Shown: positions 20,097 through 29,935, numbered from the stretch's first letter. The stretch: DNA of 64,000 nucleotides from Nitratireductor kimnyeongensis (GCF_019891395.1 NZ_CP078143.1:62001-126000), one strand, 5' to 3'. Notes: generated by a model from the letters alone, not told the origin. A program made the numbers and translations.

Positions 20097-21314
20097 CTAC
20101 GCAACTTGCTGACGGGCAGCGAGTCCACGAGACACAAACAGAAGCATCACGCAGGCAACGAGACAGTAGATCCCCATCACGCCAATCTGGAGGGGATAGC
20201 TGACGCCCCGATCGATCAAGAAGCCGGTTATGCCTGGGCCCATGGCGGTTGCAAAAACCATGATGGCGACAGTCAGCGCTCGAATGGAGCCCAGATGCCG
20301 GATTCCGTAGACCTCCGGCCATAACGCACCAAAAAGGGTGGACGAAAATCCGTACGAAACGCCCATCAGCCCCATAAAGACGAATGCACTCCACTGGGCC
20401 TCGCTGGCGGCAAGGATGAGACAGGCCGAGCCAAGGGGAAGCAGAAAGCCGGGCAGAAGCGCGACCGCAGAAAACCGGTCAATCAACTGTCCGGAAATCA
20501 GGGCGAACACAACAGTCATCGAGGCCATGAAGGTGAAAGAGGATGCAAACACCTCCAGCGACCAGCCCCGCAACTCTACCAGATAGACCTGATGGAAGAA
20601 GATCGTGGTGCCTATGAAGCCCGGCGCCATGACACCGAGCAGGAGCAAATAGAACACGGGATCGCGCAGAACTTCGCCGCGCGTCCAGTCGCGCGTGGTG
20701 CTGCGGCGTTCTGCCGGATCGCTGGCGCGCGGCGCACGCTCGACCGCGATCAACCCTGAAATGACGGGCAAGGCAAACAGGACAAGAAGGGCGGCAGCGA
20801 TGAACCAGCTGTTGCGCCAGCCGACGAGAGCAGCCACGGCCACGAAGGTCAATGGCAGGATCGCCTCGCCAACGTTGTGACCAAGGGTCGCCACCGACAC
20901 CGCGCGCCCCCGCTGGGCGGAGAACCAACGCCCCATCGCCGTCAATGAGTTGTGCGTCATCATTCCCTGCCCGAACAGGCGCAGCATGTAGATCGTCACC
21001 ACCAGAACGAGGAGTGAATGCGATAGCGCCATGGAGACGCAAGCCACCGCAAGCAGGGGAACGATAATGAACGTGACCTTGCGCGCCGAATAGCGGTCTA
21101 CGATCTGCCCGAGCCGTGGCAGCGTGAACGCACTGGCCAGTGTCGCCACCATGTAAAGTGTGCCGAATGTACCGTGAGAGAGACCATATTCTGCGCGGAT
21201 CTCACCTGCGGAAAGCGAAATGAAGAATGTCTGCCCGAACGAGGAAAACAGCGTCAGCAAAAACCCGCCCGCAAGCCAGCGCGCGTTCTCGCGAAGAAAA
21301 TTCAGGTAAGACAT
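20097..21314 (-). CDS. MFS transporter
   Basis: A 405-residue major facilitator protein with about 12 hydrophobic segments. The loop 2-3 signature appears as [15 protein letters not shown]. The start at 21314 ([13 protein letters not shown]) opens directly into the first helix; an upstream in-frame extension to 21374 is unlikely. Substrate is unknown; the sequence resembles oxalate/formate- or monocarboxylate-type MFS carriers only in general layout. It is followed on the same strand by gltX and is divergent from the ArsR-SRPBCC pair. Confidence 0.85.
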   Translation of the reverse strand: MSYLNFLRENARWLAGGFLLTLFSSFGQTFFISLSAGEIRAEYGLSHGTFGTLYMVATLASAFTLPRLGQIVDRYSARKVTFIIVPLLAVACVSMALSHSLLVLVVTIYMLRLFGQGMMTHNSLTAMGRWFSAQRGRAVSVATLGHNVGEAILPLTFVAVAALVGWRNSWFIAAALLVLFALPVISGLIAVERAPRASDPAERRSTTRDWTRGEVLRDPVFYLLLLGVMAPGFIGTTIFFHQVYLVELRGWSLEVFASSFTFMASMTVVFALISGQLIDRFSAVALLPGFLLPLGSACLILAASEAQWSAFVFMGLMGVSYGFSSTLFGALWPEVYGIRHLGSIRALTVAIMVFATAMGPGITGFLIDRGVSYPLQIGVMGIYCLVACVMLLFVSRGLAARQQVA

Positions 21315-21432
21315 GGAAAGCTCTGATGTTTGGCCGGGCGGCCGTGGAACTGCCGCAAATGCGGTTGGGCGCATCCTAGCCCCCCGACGCGATTGCGCAA
21401 TGGGCCAGTTCCAATAAGGCCTCTTGCAAAAT

Positions 21433-21452
21433 ACATAAGAATCAACTTATGT
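21433..21452. promoter_or_regulatory. candidate ArsR operator palindrome
   Basis: Perfect 7-bp arms ACATAAG (21433-21439) and CTTATGT (21446-21452) separated by 6 nt. The right arm contains the first possible ATG (21449) of the ArsR gene. Position and symmetry suggest autorepression; inferred, not shown. Confidence 0.55.
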
Positions 21453-21775
21453 TTAAAGCCATGACAGAAGCAGAAATCTTCAAGGCGCTCGCCGATCCGA
21501 CGCGACGGAAAATCCTGGAACGGTTGAGCAGCGGCGAGCACAACGCAACAGAGTTGCGCGATGGTTTGGCGATGTCGCAGCCGGCGGTGTCGCAGCATCT
21601 CGCCGTGTTGCGGACGGCCGGGCTGATTGAAGAGCAGAAACTGGGCCGGCAGATGCGCTACCGCATCAAGGCCGGAGGAATGGAGCCTGTGGTAAGCTGG
21701 CTGACACGATATCGCGCTTTCTGGCCTGACAGGGTCGAGAGGCTCCAGATACTGCTCAGGGAGATGGACCAATGA
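21449..21775 (+). CDS. ArsR family transcriptional regulator
   Basis: A 108-residue winged-helix repressor. The helix-turn-helix region reads ADPTRRKILERLSSGEHNAT, then SQPAVSQHLAVLRTAGLIEE, typical of ArsR proteins of the SdpR type that lack obvious metal-binding cysteines. The first ATG (21449) lies inside a palindrome; an ATG at 21461 (MTEAEIFKALADP) is an equally good start. The stop overlaps the next gene by 4 nt (ATGA), the classic arrangement of an ArsR regulator translationally coupled to an AHSA1/SRPBCC ligand-binding partner. Confidence 0.9.
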   Translation: MFKAMTEAEIFKALADPTRRKILERLSSGEHNATELRDGLAMSQPAVSQHLAVLRTAGLIEEQKLGRQMRYRIKAGGMEPVVSWLTRYRAFWPDRVERLQILLREMDQ

Positions 21776-22128
21776 GCAATTCAGAAGTCGAAAAATCAAA
21801 TGAAACCATAACTCTGGAGTATCTTCTGGACTCGTCTCCAGAGAAGGTCTGGCGTGCGCTCACCATCCGCGAGCTCGCTGAAATCTGGCTTGGGGAGCCG
21901 GATGGCGTCACAGGCATGCCAGAATATGAAATGCTCGACACGATACCCTTTTCCAAAGTTCGCTACGCCTTGCGCGACATTGAGACGGATGCGCCGCACA
22001 CGCTGGTGACCTTCGAGATTGCTCCGGCACCTGGCGGCAAGACCTGGTTCCGACTTACACACAGTCCGCGCGCCCTAACCCGCATGGCTGCGAACACAAA
22101 TGGGGCCCCCACGGCGCTCGCCGCGTAA
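21772..22128 (+). CDS. SRPBCC (AHSA1-type) domain protein
   Basis: A 118-residue member of the START/SRPBCC superfamily that often pairs with ArsR regulators. The opening [19 protein letters not shown] and the following helix match the AHSA1 N-terminus. The middle strands ([21 protein letters not shown]) fit the ligand-cavity fold. It is somewhat short for the family (often 140-160), but no frameshift is evident. It starts within the stop of the ArsR gene, so the two are coupled. The ligand is unknown. Confidence 0.82.
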   Translation: MSNSEVEKSNETITLEYLLDSSPEKVWRALTIRELAEIWLGEPDGVTGMPEYEMLDTIPFSKVRYALRDIETDAPHTLVTFEIAPAPGGKTWFRLTHSPRALTRMAANTNGAPTALAA

Positions 22129-22168
22129 GGTCCATTCCAAACGACATCGACAAAAAAGGAGATCGCGC

Positions 22169-22798
22169 ATGCGCGACACGATGGCGCTCGTCCCCATGGT
22201 GGTGGAGCAATCGCCGAGAGGCGAACGCTCCTTCGACATCTATTCCCGGCTCCTGCGGGAGCGGATCATTTTTCTAAACGGAGAGGTAACCGACGAATCG
22301 GCGGCGCTCATTTGCGCGCAGCTCCTGTTTCTGGAATCGGAAAACCCGGATCGGGAAATTTCCTTCTACATCAATTCGCCGGGCGGCGTGGTGTCGAGCG
22401 GCCTTGCCATCTATGACACGATGAATTTCATCAACAGCCCCGTGGCGACGGTCTGCATGGGGACAGCCGGTTCCATGGGATCGTTTCTTCTGATGGCGGG
22501 CGAGCCCGGTCGGCGCGCGGCCCTTGCCAATGCCAGCATCGTCCTCCACCAACCCTCCGGCGGGTTTCGTGGCCAGGCCTCCGACGTGCAGCGCCACGCA
22601 GAAGACATATTGAAGCTGAAGCGGAGGCTGATCCGGCTTTATGCTGAGCATTGCGGGCGCACCGAAGAGGAGGTGGAGCGCACGCTCGATCGAGACTTCT
22701 TCATGAGTGCACAGGACGCCTGTGACTGGGGTCTCGTCGACCGGGTCTATTCAACCCGAAAGGAGCTGGAGGCCCTGACGGAACACCAGCCTGAATGA
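22169..22798 (+). CDS. clpP: ATP-dependent Clp protease proteolytic subunit paralogue
   Basis: A 209-residue serine protease of the ClpP family. The triad is intact with canonical spacing: Ser102 (in [12 protein letters not shown]), His127 (in VLHQPSGG) and Asp176. The pocket motif is GTAGSMG where E. coli has GQAASMG, and the N-terminus [20 protein letters not shown] matches alphaproteobacterial ClpPs. No clpX lies downstream, so this is probably an accessory paralogue rather than the clpP-clpX-lon copy. The ATG at 22169 follows AAAAGGAG by 7 nt, which decides the start. The 3' end converges on nadE. Confidence 0.93.
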   Translation: MRDTMALVPMVVEQSPRGERSFDIYSRLLRERIIFLNGEVTDESAALICAQLLFLESENPDREISFYINSPGGVVSSGLAIYDTMNFINSPVATVCMGTAGSMGSFLLMAGEPGRRAALANASIVLHQPSGGFRGQASDVQRHAEDILKLKRRLIRLYAEHCGRTEEEVERTLDRDFFMSAQDACDWGLVDRVYSTRKELEALTEHQPE

Positions 22799-22826
22799 AC
22801 CAGACAAATCGCTAAAAAACAGACAC

Positions 22827-24512
22827 TTAGGACCGGTCTCTGAATCTGTTTGTGATCGGATAACGGCGGTCACGACCAAAATTCTTCCGGGTAATCTTCA
22901 CACCGGGTGCAGCCTGCCGGCGCTTGTACTCGGCAATGTAGAGAAGATGCTCAACCCTATGCACCGTTTCGCGATCGTGCCCGCGCGAGACGATCGCGTC
23001 GACGCTCATTTCCCCTTCGACGAGGCATTCCAGAATATCGTCGAGCACCGGATAGGGTGGCAGGGAATCCTGATCCGTCTGATCCGGACGCAGCTCGGCA
23101 GACGGCGCCTTGTCGATGATGTTTTGCGGAATGACTTCTCCGGAAGGCCCCAGCGCGCCAGGCGGAACGGTGGTGTTGCGCCAGGCCGACAGGGCATAGA
23201 CCTGCATCTTGTAAACATCCTTGATCGGATTGAAGCCGCCATTCATGTCGCCATAGAGCGTGGCGTAACCGACGGACATTTCTGACTTGTTGCCCGTGGT
23301 GACGACCATGGAGCCGAACTTGTTCGAGACAGCCATGAGAATGGTGCCACGGGTGCGACTTTGCAGGTTTTCCTCCGTCACGCCTTCCTTTGTGCCTTCG
23401 AAGAGTTGGCCAAGCGCATTGGAAAACCCCTCCACCGGCTCGAAGATCGGAACGATGTCGTAGCGGCAGCCGAGCGCACGGGCACAGTCTTCCGCATCCT
23501 TGAGCGAATCCTTGGAGGTGTAGCGGTACGGCATCATGATGCAGCGGACCCGCTCCTCGCCCAACGCATCGACCGCCAAGGCCGCGCAGATGGCAGAATC
23601 GATGCCGCCCGAAAGACCAAGAACCACATTCTTGAAGCCGTTCTTGTTCACATAATCGCGCAGGCCCAGCATGCAGGCGCGATAGTCGGCCTCTTCCTTT
23701 TCGGGGATCTTCGACATGGGGCCATCATCGCAGCGCCATCCCCCCCCCTCGCGCTTCCAGGTCGAGATGGAAACTGCTTCCTCGAACTGGCTCATCTGAA
23801 ACGCGAGAGACTTGTCAGCCTGGATGGCAAAGGAGGCGCCGTCGAAAACGAGTTCATCCTGCCCGCCGAGCTGATTGGCGTAAAGAACCGGCAGCCCGCT
23901 TTCGATCACCTGGCGAATGACCACCTGATGCCGCACCTCAACCTTGCCGCGGTAATAGGGCGACCCGTTCGGCACCAGAAGCATCTCGGCACCGGATTCG
24001 GCCAACGTCTCGCATACGCCGAGTTCTCCCCATATGTCCTCGCAAACGGGGATGCCGATGCGAACACCACGGAAATTCACCGGCCCCGGCATATGCGGCC
24101 CTGGCTGAAAGACACGCTTTTCATCGAACTCGCCGTAATTGGGAAGGTCGAGTTTGAAGCGCTCGGCGATCACCTCACCACCGTCGACTACCATCACTGC
24201 ATTGTGCAGCCCGCTGTCGCGTTTCAGCGGCACCCCGATGATGACGCCCGGTCCACCATCCTTTGTCTCGGCGGCAAGCTCACGAACCGCCCTTTCACAT
24301 GCCTCGACGAAGGCCGGCTTCAGGACCAGGTCTTCCGGAGGATAACCGGCGATGAAAAGCTCGGTGAAAAGAACCAGATCGGCGCCGTGGCGCGCGGCCT
24401 CCGCCCGGGCCTCACGTGCTTTTTCCAGGTTTCCCGCGATGTCACCGACAACCGGATTGAGCTGAGCGGTGGCGATGCGCAGAATGTCGGAGGGGGCAGA
24501 GTTGGGGGCCAT
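22827..24512 (-). CDS. nadE: glutamine-dependent NAD+ synthase
   Basis: A 561-residue two-domain enzyme that amidates nicotinate adenine dinucleotide to NAD+ using glutamine. Residues about 1-270 form a nitrilase-type glutaminase (ATAQLNPVVGDI, with the Glu-Lys-Cys triad: FTELFIAGYPPEDL, LPNYGEFDEKR, GIPVCEDIWGE). Residues about 290-561 form the synthetase with the PP-loop GLSGGIDSAICA and GNKSEMSVGYATLYGDM. The start at 24512 (MAPNSAPSDILRIATAQ) is preferred; the upstream extension to 24587 is low-complexity. Confidence 0.96.
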   Translation of the reverse strand: MAPNSAPSDILRIATAQLNPVVGDIAGNLEKAREARAEAARHGADLVLFTELFIAGYPPEDLVLKPAFVEACERAVRELAAETKDGGPGVIIGVPLKRDSGLHNAVMVVDGGEVIAERFKLDLPNYGEFDEKRVFQPGPHMPGPVNFRGVRIGIPVCEDIWGELGVCETLAESGAEMLLVPNGSPYYRGKVEVRHQVVIRQVIESGLPVLYANQLGGQDELVFDGASFAIQADKSLAFQMSQFEEAVSISTWKREGGGWRCDDGPMSKIPEKEEADYRACMLGLRDYVNKNGFKNVVLGLSGGIDSAICAALAVDALGEERVRCIMMPYRYTSKDSLKDAEDCARALGCRYDIVPIFEPVEGFSNALGQLFEGTKEGVTEENLQSRTRGTILMAVSNKFGSMVVTTGNKSEMSVGYATLYGDMNGGFNPIKDVYKMQVYALSAWRNTTVPPGALGPSGEVIPQNIIDKAPSAELRPDQTDQDSLPPYPVLDDILECLVEGEMSVDAIVSRGHDRETVHRVEHLLYIAEYKRRQAAPGVKITRKNFGRDRRYPITNRFRDRS

Positions 24513-24598
24513 GACGTTCCTGTTCGATATGCCTGAGGACGCGAAGTGCCTTAAGCGTGTAGCCGCTGCTCCCCCTGCTGGCAACACTGCGGTCTTTG

Positions 24599-25192
24599 TC
24601 AGATACCGACGCCAAGCCCCTCTTCGCTTCGGTCCAGAATGAGCGGTATAATCAGGTCTTCCTCATCGTTGAGATGCCGCAAGAGCATGCCAAGCAACGC
24701 CTCATTCTCCCGAGCATAGGCATCTGCAGAAAAGCGTTCGCGAGAATTGTCGGCCTGCAGTGCGTGTAGGAAGGTCGTCCCGGCCTGTGCATTGCGCTCC
24801 AAGGCGTCATGAATCACATGATGATCGCTGTCGAGCAGATCGAAACCCCGTTTCATGCGCGGCTCGGCTTTCGCAAAAACCGGGAAGTAGTGCATGTCCT
24901 CGATCTGGTGATGTCCATGAAGCTGCTGCAGGAAGAAGCGCAGGCGCGGCGCAAACCAGCCAGCAAAATCACGCGGTGCAAGCCTGCCCTCTCGATAGTC
25001 GTCCATGCCTGTCTGTAGCATTCCGCCCAATTCACGAAACATGTCGTGTCGCTGAAGCCAGAAGCGGGCCATTTCACCGAGATTGGGATGCCCTTGCCAG
25101 ACCTCGCGCGGATATTTGTCGACGAGATAGCGAAGATCCACCGGAAGACCAACGCGCTTTTCGAGTTTCAGGGCGTCCGAATTGTCAGTCAT
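24599..25192 (-). CDS. hemerythrin-like HHE domain protein
   Basis: A 197-residue helical protein with histidine/acidic motifs characteristic of hemerythrin HHE domains: LQQLHGHHQIEDMHYFP, LDSDHHVIHDAL and LLRHLNDEEDLIIPLIL. Such domains bind a di-iron centre and have roles in oxygen, nitric oxide or iron sensing. It overlaps the upstream GFA gene by 4 nt (25189-25192), so the two are translationally coupled. It ends 87 nt before the nadE start on the same strand. The exact role is unknown. Confidence 0.85.
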   Translation of the reverse strand: MTDNSDALKLEKRVGLPVDLRYLVDKYPREVWQGHPNLGEMARFWLQRHDMFRELGGMLQTGMDDYREGRLAPRDFAGWFAPRLRFFLQQLHGHHQIEDMHYFPVFAKAEPRMKRGFDLLDSDHHVIHDALERNAQAGTTFLHALQADNSRERFSADAYARENEALLGMLLRHLNDEEDLIIPLILDRSEEGLGVGI

Positions 25193-25620
25193 TCCTGCTC
25201 ACATTCCTTCGCAACAATGACGCCAGGGCTGCCGCGCTGATACTGAGGCAACCCATCCGCGATATCATAGAAATCGCCCTTGTCCGCCACGAAAATATGG
25301 CTTTCGGCGGTGAGCCCGACCGGGAGGTCGAACGCACCAGCCAATATTGAGAGCTTATCCGCCCCAAGCCGTTTCCAGAACAAGGCTGAGCCGCATATCT
25401 TGCAAAATCCACGTCGCGCAAAGTCGGAAGCCGCATACCAGGTTAGTTGATCCTCGCCTTCGATCGTCACATTCGAGACGTCGACATCCGTCGCCGCATA
25501 GTAGAGCCCCGTCTGCTTGCGGCACTGCGAACAATGGCAATAGACCACACCGCGCAATATACCCTTGGTACGAAAACGGACCGCACCACACAGGCACGAT
25601 CCGCTACATTCGTTTGTCAT
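25189..25620 (-). CDS. GFA family (glutathione-dependent formaldehyde-activating-like) protein
   Basis: A 143-residue zinc protein of the GFA/Mss4-like fold. Cysteines occur in the family order: CSGSCLCGAVRF, then VVYCHCSQCRKQTG, then FCKICGSALFW. GFA proteins were linked to formaldehyde-glutathione conjugation, but most are uncharacterised and that activity is disputed. The start at 25620 (MTNECSGSCLCG) lies just before the first Cys motif. It is coupled to the hemerythrin gene by a 4-nt overlap. Confidence 0.9.
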   Translation of the reverse strand: MTNECSGSCLCGAVRFRTKGILRGVVYCHCSQCRKQTGLYYAATDVDVSNVTIEGEDQLTWYAASDFARRGFCKICGSALFWKRLGADKLSILAGAFDLPVGLTAESHIFVADKGDFYDIADGLPQYQRGSPGVIVAKECEQE

Positions 25621-25719
25621 GGTTCTCTCCCAACGCGACCAGGTCGTATCGAGACCATGTTTACCAGTGGCACGCCCCAAGCGACATCAACTATCGCTGA
25701 AGCTATGGCTCAAACCGTT

Positions 25720-27096
25720 TCAGCCGTTGGCGACCTTGCCCGCCGGCAATGACTCTCGGTCTTTCTTCAAGAGCTCCGCCACCAGGAAGGACAGTTCCAA
25801 CGCCTGATCGGCGTTGAGACGCGGGTCGCAATGGGTATGGTAGCGATCCTGCAGTTCCTCGTCGCGGATGGCGCGCGCACCGCCCGTGCATTCGGTCACG
25901 TTCTTGCCGGTCATCTCCACATGGAGGCCGCCCGGATGAGATCCCTCAGCGCGGTGCACCTCGAAGAAGGTCTGAACCTCCTTGAGGATGCGGTCGAAGG
26001 GCCGCGTCTTGTAGCCGGCGGCAGTGACGGTGTTGCCGTGCATCGGATCGCACGACCAGACGACCTTGCGACCTTCTTTCTCCACCGCGCGAATGAGCTT
26101 GGGAAGATATTCGCCCACCTTGTCCGCGCCGAAACGCGCAATCAGGGTCAGGCGACCTGGTTCGTTTTCCGGATTCAGAATGTCGATCAGCTCAAGCAGA
26201 CCGTCCGGCGAGAGCGAGGGGCCGCATTTGAGCCCGAGCGGGTTCTTGATGCCGCGGCAGTATTCCACATGAGCGTGATCGGGCTGGCGCGTGCGGTCGC
26301 CGATCCAGATCATGTGGCCGGAAGTGGCGTACCAGTCGCCGGAGGTGGAATCGACGCGCGTAAGCGCCTCTTCATACCCCAGAAGCAGGCCCTCATGACT
26401 GGTGTAGAAATCCGTCTCGCGCAGCGCGTGCGTGCTCTCGCCCGTGATGCCGATGGCGCGCATGAAGTCGACCGTCTCGGAAATACGGTTGGCCAACTCC
26501 TGATAACGCTCGGCCTGCGGGCTGTCGGACAGGAAGCCGAGCATCCACTTGTGAACGTTTTCCAGATTGGCGAACCCACCCTGCGCAAAGGCGCGCAGAA
26601 GGTTCAGCGTTGCCGCCGACTGACGGTACACCATTTCCTGACGTGCCGGATCGGGAATACGCGAGGCTTCGTCGAATTCAATTCCATTGATGATGTCACC
26701 GCGATAACTCGGCAGCACCACGTCACCTTTGGTCTCGTTATCTGAGGAGCGTGGCTTGGCGAACTGGCCGGCAATGCGCCCGACCTTCACAACGGGCTGA
26801 GATCCGGCATAGGTCAGGACCACAGCCATCTGCAGGAAGGCGCGGAAGAAATCGCGGATGTTGTCAGCGCCATGTTCAGCAAAGCTTTCGGCGCAATCGC
26901 CACCCTGAAGCAGAAAACCATTGCCCTCGGCCACCGAAGCAAGCTGCTTCTTCAACTTGCGCGCCTCGCCTGCAAAAACGAGCGGCGGATACGTGGCCAT
27001 GCGCGCCTCGACCTCGGCCAGCGCGTCAGCGTCCGGATAAGCCGGGACCTGCAGGATTGGCTTGTTTCTCCACGAATTCGGCGACCACTTCGTCAT
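25720..27096 (-). CDS. aroG: 3-deoxy-7-phosphoheptulonate synthase, class II
   Basis: DAHP synthase condenses phosphoenolpyruvate and erythrose 4-phosphate, the entry to the shikimate pathway. The 458-residue protein is a full-length plant/actinobacterial type (class II) enzyme. It starts [19 protein letters not shown] and contains [43 protein letters not shown] and [11 protein letters not shown]. Short N-terminal additions seen in mycobacterial forms are missing, as in other Alphaproteobacteria. It stands alone on the minus strand. The intergenic DNA on its 5' side (27097-27229) must hold its promoter. Confidence 0.96.
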   Translation of the reverse strand: MTKWSPNSWRNKPILQVPAYPDADALAEVEARMATYPPLVFAGEARKLKKQLASVAEGNGFLLQGGDCAESFAEHGADNIRDFFRAFLQMAVVLTYAGSQPVVKVGRIAGQFAKPRSSDNETKGDVVLPSYRGDIINGIEFDEASRIPDPARQEMVYRQSAATLNLLRAFAQGGFANLENVHKWMLGFLSDSPQAERYQELANRISETVDFMRAIGITGESTHALRETDFYTSHEGLLLGYEEALTRVDSTSGDWYATSGHMIWIGDRTRQPDHAHVEYCRGIKNPLGLKCGPSLSPDGLLELIDILNPENEPGRLTLIARFGADKVGEYLPKLIRAVEKEGRKVVWSCDPMHGNTVTAAGYKTRPFDRILKEVQTFFEVHRAEGSHPGGLHVEMTGKNVTECTGGARAIRDEELQDRYHTHCDPRLNADQALELSFLVAELLKKDRESLPAGKVANG

Positions 27097-27229
27097 CTTG
27101 CTTACTCGACAGTTGCTACAGGATCATGCCCTCTATCCGCTCAAACTCTCCAAGACGGATACTGGAAGGCCGCTTCTTAACCAAAGGCGGCGGCTGATAC
27201 TAGCCCACAATTGTGGCGCGGAGGAAACA

Positions 27230-27832
27230 CTAACGCACGAAAGATGCAAAATCAGGGATTTTTTGCATCAACAATGCATCGAAATAGACCTCTTCCTCAT
27301 GCCGGAGCGTCACTGCACGCGGATAGGTCGGCGCCTTGCGATCTGCAATCACAGCAAGGTCAAACCCATCGGTCTCGTGAACGAAACGCTCAACGCCGTC
27401 ACGGCCATGTTCTCGCAGAAATCCCTGCAACACGGCATCGAGATAGGACTGGATGATCTCCAGAGGCTCCGCCCCATCGAACACGCACGCTTCATATACA
27501 TAGAGCGCACAACCGGCAGGCACCGCCCCAGATAATTCGAGTTCGTCCGCCGTGATGGAGACCCGCTTGTAACGCTCTTCGCGCAGGTCGACCGCGGGAA
27601 GGTTCTCCGCCCGATCCAGGACCAGCAGACCGTCCACGACCGCCCCGGGCTCCCGGCGCACGCTCAGAAGCGCTCTATTGCTTTCACCATCCCGGCGAAC
27701 CCAATGGCGCCGCCAGCCCCTGAGCCGTGCAGGCAGTGCATCAACGATCTCGGTGCGATGAGTGTCACGGTTGACGAGCGACCCGTAACCGAAATAGCCG
27801 ACCAGATCACCCGGTATGTCACCCGCGCCCAT
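27230..27832 (-). CDS. gamma-glutamylcyclotransferase family protein
   Basis: A 200-residue protein with the GGCT fold signature YFGYGSLVN near the N-terminus and downstream strands LPARLRGWRRHWV and VVDGLLVLDRAENLPAVDLREE. GGCT-like enzymes release 5-oxoproline from gamma-glutamyl compounds such as glutathione breakdown products; many bacterial members are untested. It is the gene directly downstream of glutathione reductase on the same strand, 15 nt after its stop, which fits a role in glutathione or gamma-glutamyl metabolism. The start ATG abuts a 14-bp tandem repeat. Confidence 0.72.
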   Translation of the reverse strand: MGAGDIPGDLVGYFGYGSLVNRDTHRTEIVDALPARLRGWRRHWVRRDGESNRALLSVRREPGAVVDGLLVLDRAENLPAVDLREERYKRVSITADELELSGAVPAGCALYVYEACVFDGAEPLEIIQSYLDAVLQGFLREHGRDGVERFVHETDGFDLAVIADRKAPTYPRAVTLRHEEEVYFDALLMQKIPDFASFVR

Positions 27833-27833
27833 G

Positions 27834-27861
27834 TCAGTCGACTCGCTTCAGTCGACTCGCT
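27834..27861. repeat. 14-bp perfect tandem duplication
   Basis: TCAGTCGACTCGCT occurs twice head-to-tail (27834-27847 and 27848-27861). The right copy holds the gor stop codon; the left copy fills the gap to the next gene's start. Confidence 0.95.
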
Positions 27862-29233
27862 GGCCTTTTTCGACATGGTAGGTCGGCTGATACATGGTGA
27901 CCAATTCTTCCGCCGCAGACGGGTGCACCGCCATGGTACGATCGAAATCGTCCTTGGTCAGCCGTGCCTTGAGCGAAATTCCCAGAACCTGAGCCATTTC
28001 GCCGGCGTCCGGTCCCATTACATGCGCGCCAAGAACGCGTCGGCTCTCAGCGTCGACAACAAGCTTCATGAGCATCTTTTCCTGACGGCCGGAAAGCGTG
28101 TGCCGCATGGGGCGGAAGCTGGCGCGATAAATCTCCAGTCGGTCGAAACGCTGCGCGGCCTCGTCCTCGGAAAGCCCGACCGTGCCGATCTCCGGCTGAG
28201 AGAACACGGCGGTGGCAATCGTCTCATGGTCGACTTCAGTCGGATTATCCTTGTACTCGGTCTCGATGAAGCACATCGCTTCGTGTATTGCGACCGGCGT
28301 CAGCTGCACCCGGTTGGTGACATCGCCCAGCGCCCAGATATTGTCGACATTGGTGCGTGAATACGCATCCACGATGATCTCACCGGTCTTCCCCGTTTCA
28401 ACGCCAGCCGCTTCGAGTCCCAGCCCTTCAGTGTTGGGAATACGGCCAATGGCCAGCATCACCTGACCCGCTTTCAGCGTTTCACCCGACTTAAGATGAA
28501 CACCCAGTTGACCGTCCGAGCGCTTTTCAACCTGCGTGAGGACGTCCTGGCAGATGATGCGGATCCCCTTTGCCTCCATGGTCGCGTGAAGTTCGCGCCG
28601 CAAATCGAGATCAAAGCGGGACAGGATTTCCTTGCCGCGATAGACCAGTGTCGTGTCGACACCCAGGCCGTGGAAAATGTTTGCAAACTCGACAGCGATA
28701 TAACCACCACCTTCAATCACAATGCTCGAAGGCAGTTCAGGAAGATCAAATGCCTCATTGGAGGAAATGCAGAGCTCCTGACCAGGCAATGCGACGTGCG
28801 GGTTGGGGCGGCCGCCCACCGCGACAATAATCTTGTCTGCGGTTACCCGTTTCCCGCCCATATCGATGGTGTGCCTGTCTACCAGCGTGGCGCGTGTTTC
28901 AAAGATCTCAGCGCCCGCATTCTCGAGCCCCTTGCGATAGAGACCTTCCAGGCGGGTAATCTCACGGTCTTTGTTGGTGACCAGTGTCTTCCAGTCAAAT
29001 GTGGGCTTTGGGACGGACCAGCCATACCCGGCAGCATCCTCGAAATGCTCCGGAAACTGGGAAGCATAGACATAGAGTTTTTTCGGCACGCAGCCGCGGA
29101 TGACACATGTGCCGCCGAACCGGTATTCCTCGGCAATTGCGACGCGCTTTCCAAGCCCCGCGGCAACGCGTGCTGCCCGCACGCCGCCCGAACCGCCACC
29201 AATCACAAAAAGATCGTAATCGAAATCGCTCAT
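27848..29233 (-). CDS. gor: glutathione-disulfide reductase
   Basis: A 461-residue FAD/NADPH disulfide oxidoreductase. The FAD site is YDLFVIGGGSGGVRAARVAA. The redox-active disulfide is in GGTCVIRGCVPKKLYVYAS (CxxxxxC as annotated by GTCVIRGCVPKK). The C-terminal dimer interface carries the catalytic His region VHPSAAEELVTM. It regenerates reduced glutathione in the cytosol. The tail ends shortly after (YHVEKGQRVD) at a stop within the 14-bp duplication. It lies downstream of rpiA and a DUF2059 gene on the same strand, but a terminator at 29345 separates them. Confidence 0.96.
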   Translation of the reverse strand: MSDFDYDLFVIGGGSGGVRAARVAAGLGKRVAIAEEYRFGGTCVIRGCVPKKLYVYASQFPEHFEDAAGYGWSVPKPTFDWKTLVTNKDREITRLEGLYRKGLENAGAEIFETRATLVDRHTIDMGGKRVTADKIIVAVGGRPNPHVALPGQELCISSNEAFDLPELPSSIVIEGGGYIAVEFANIFHGLGVDTTLVYRGKEILSRFDLDLRRELHATMEAKGIRIICQDVLTQVEKRSDGQLGVHLKSGETLKAGQVMLAIGRIPNTEGLGLEAAGVETGKTGEIIVDAYSRTNVDNIWALGDVTNRVQLTPVAIHEAMCFIETEYKDNPTEVDHETIATAVFSQPEIGTVGLSEDEAAQRFDRLEIYRASFRPMRHTLSGRQEKMLMKLVVDAESRRVLGAHVMGPDAGEMAQVLGISLKARLTKDDFDRTMAVHPSAAEELVTMYQPTYHVEKGQRVD

Positions 29234-29340
29234 CGTCTGTTTCTCGCCCCTTGGATATCAGAAGTTCGCCACGTCGGCGCAGTTCAGCGCACCTGCTACG
29301 ACCTGATTGCAGCACTCACTTAGAAACGCCCATAGAAGAA

Positions 29341-29366
29341 TAAAAGCCCGGTGCGAAGACCGGGCT
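29341..29366 (-). terminator. rho-independent terminator of the rpiA-DUF2059 unit
   Basis: 8-bp perfect stem AGCCCGGT/ACCGGGCT (29345-29352 with 29359-29366) and 6-nt loop. Read on the minus strand it is followed by TTTTA. It lies 24 nt downstream of the DUF2059 stop. Confidence 0.85.
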
Positions 29367-29389
29367 CTAACTGTTTCGTGATCGAAAGC

Positions 29390-29935
29390 TTACTGAGCCG
29401 TCGTGCCCTCTTCGGAAGCTTCGCCATTTCCGGTCGCCTCGGTCGCCGCCTGGATCTGCTGCCCCACCATCTGTGCGAGATCGCGAGCGACCCCTCTCCG
29501 CCAGATTTCCCCGGCTTTCAGGACCTCACGGGTCACGATCGGGCCATCCTCAATCAACTTGATGCCAGTCGGAGATGAGTAAAATTGCGCGATCTCCGTA
29601 AGCTCCTGCTCGGAGAATACACGCGCATAGGCCTGCGCTGCTTCGCGCTCCAGATCGACCCGGCGACTGGCCAGTTCGATGGCCTTCTCGTCCACCGTGG
29701 CATTGATCAGGGCAACCATATCCGGATTTTTGCGGATCAGTTCTGACTTCAAGGCAGCGGCGGCCTGTGGCAGAACGCCATCGAAATCATCAGTGGCATT
29801 GATCGCATTGATCGCGGAGCGCGCCGCGGCAAGATGCGAAGCAGAAATCTCCTGCGCAACGGCAGGGGTGAAAGCGAACGTCATCGCCAAGGCTGTGGAC
29901 GCTGCAACAAGGCGGATGCGGGTTGCCAGATTCAT
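29390..29935 (-). CDS. DUF2059 domain-containing exported protein
   Basis: A 181-residue protein starting with a signal peptide (MNLATRIRLVAASTALAMTF, cleavage likely at AVAQE). The DUF2059 region (FSEQELTEIAQFYSSPTGIK, then a short helical tail) is typical. The domain is widespread in Proteobacteria with unknown function. The ATG at 29935 gives the signal peptide directly; a longer frame to 30016 is unlikely. It follows rpiA by 22 nt and is closed by a terminator. Confidence 0.85.
   Translation of the reverse strand: MNLATRIRLVAASTALAMTFAFTPAVAQEISASHLAAARSAINAINATDDFDGVLPQAAAALKSELIRKNPDMVALINATVDEKAIELASRRVDLEREAAQAYARVFSEQELTEIAQFYSSPTGIKLIEDGPIVTREVLKAGEIWRRGVARDLAQMVGQQIQAATEATGNGEASEEGTTAQ

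Noticed and set aside
21772..22128. Frameshifted or truncated SRPBCC gene
   Set aside because: It is short, but the C-terminal helix and stop look normal and no continuation is found in other frames before clpP.
23361..24536. 391-codon plus-strand frame opposite nadE
   Set aside because: nadE on the other strand has complete glutaminase and synthetase motifs; the plus frame has no recognisable domain.
25831..26745. 304-codon plus-strand frame opposite the DAHP synthase gene
   Set aside because: Antisense of a clearly conserved class II DAHP synthase; no motif in the plus frame.
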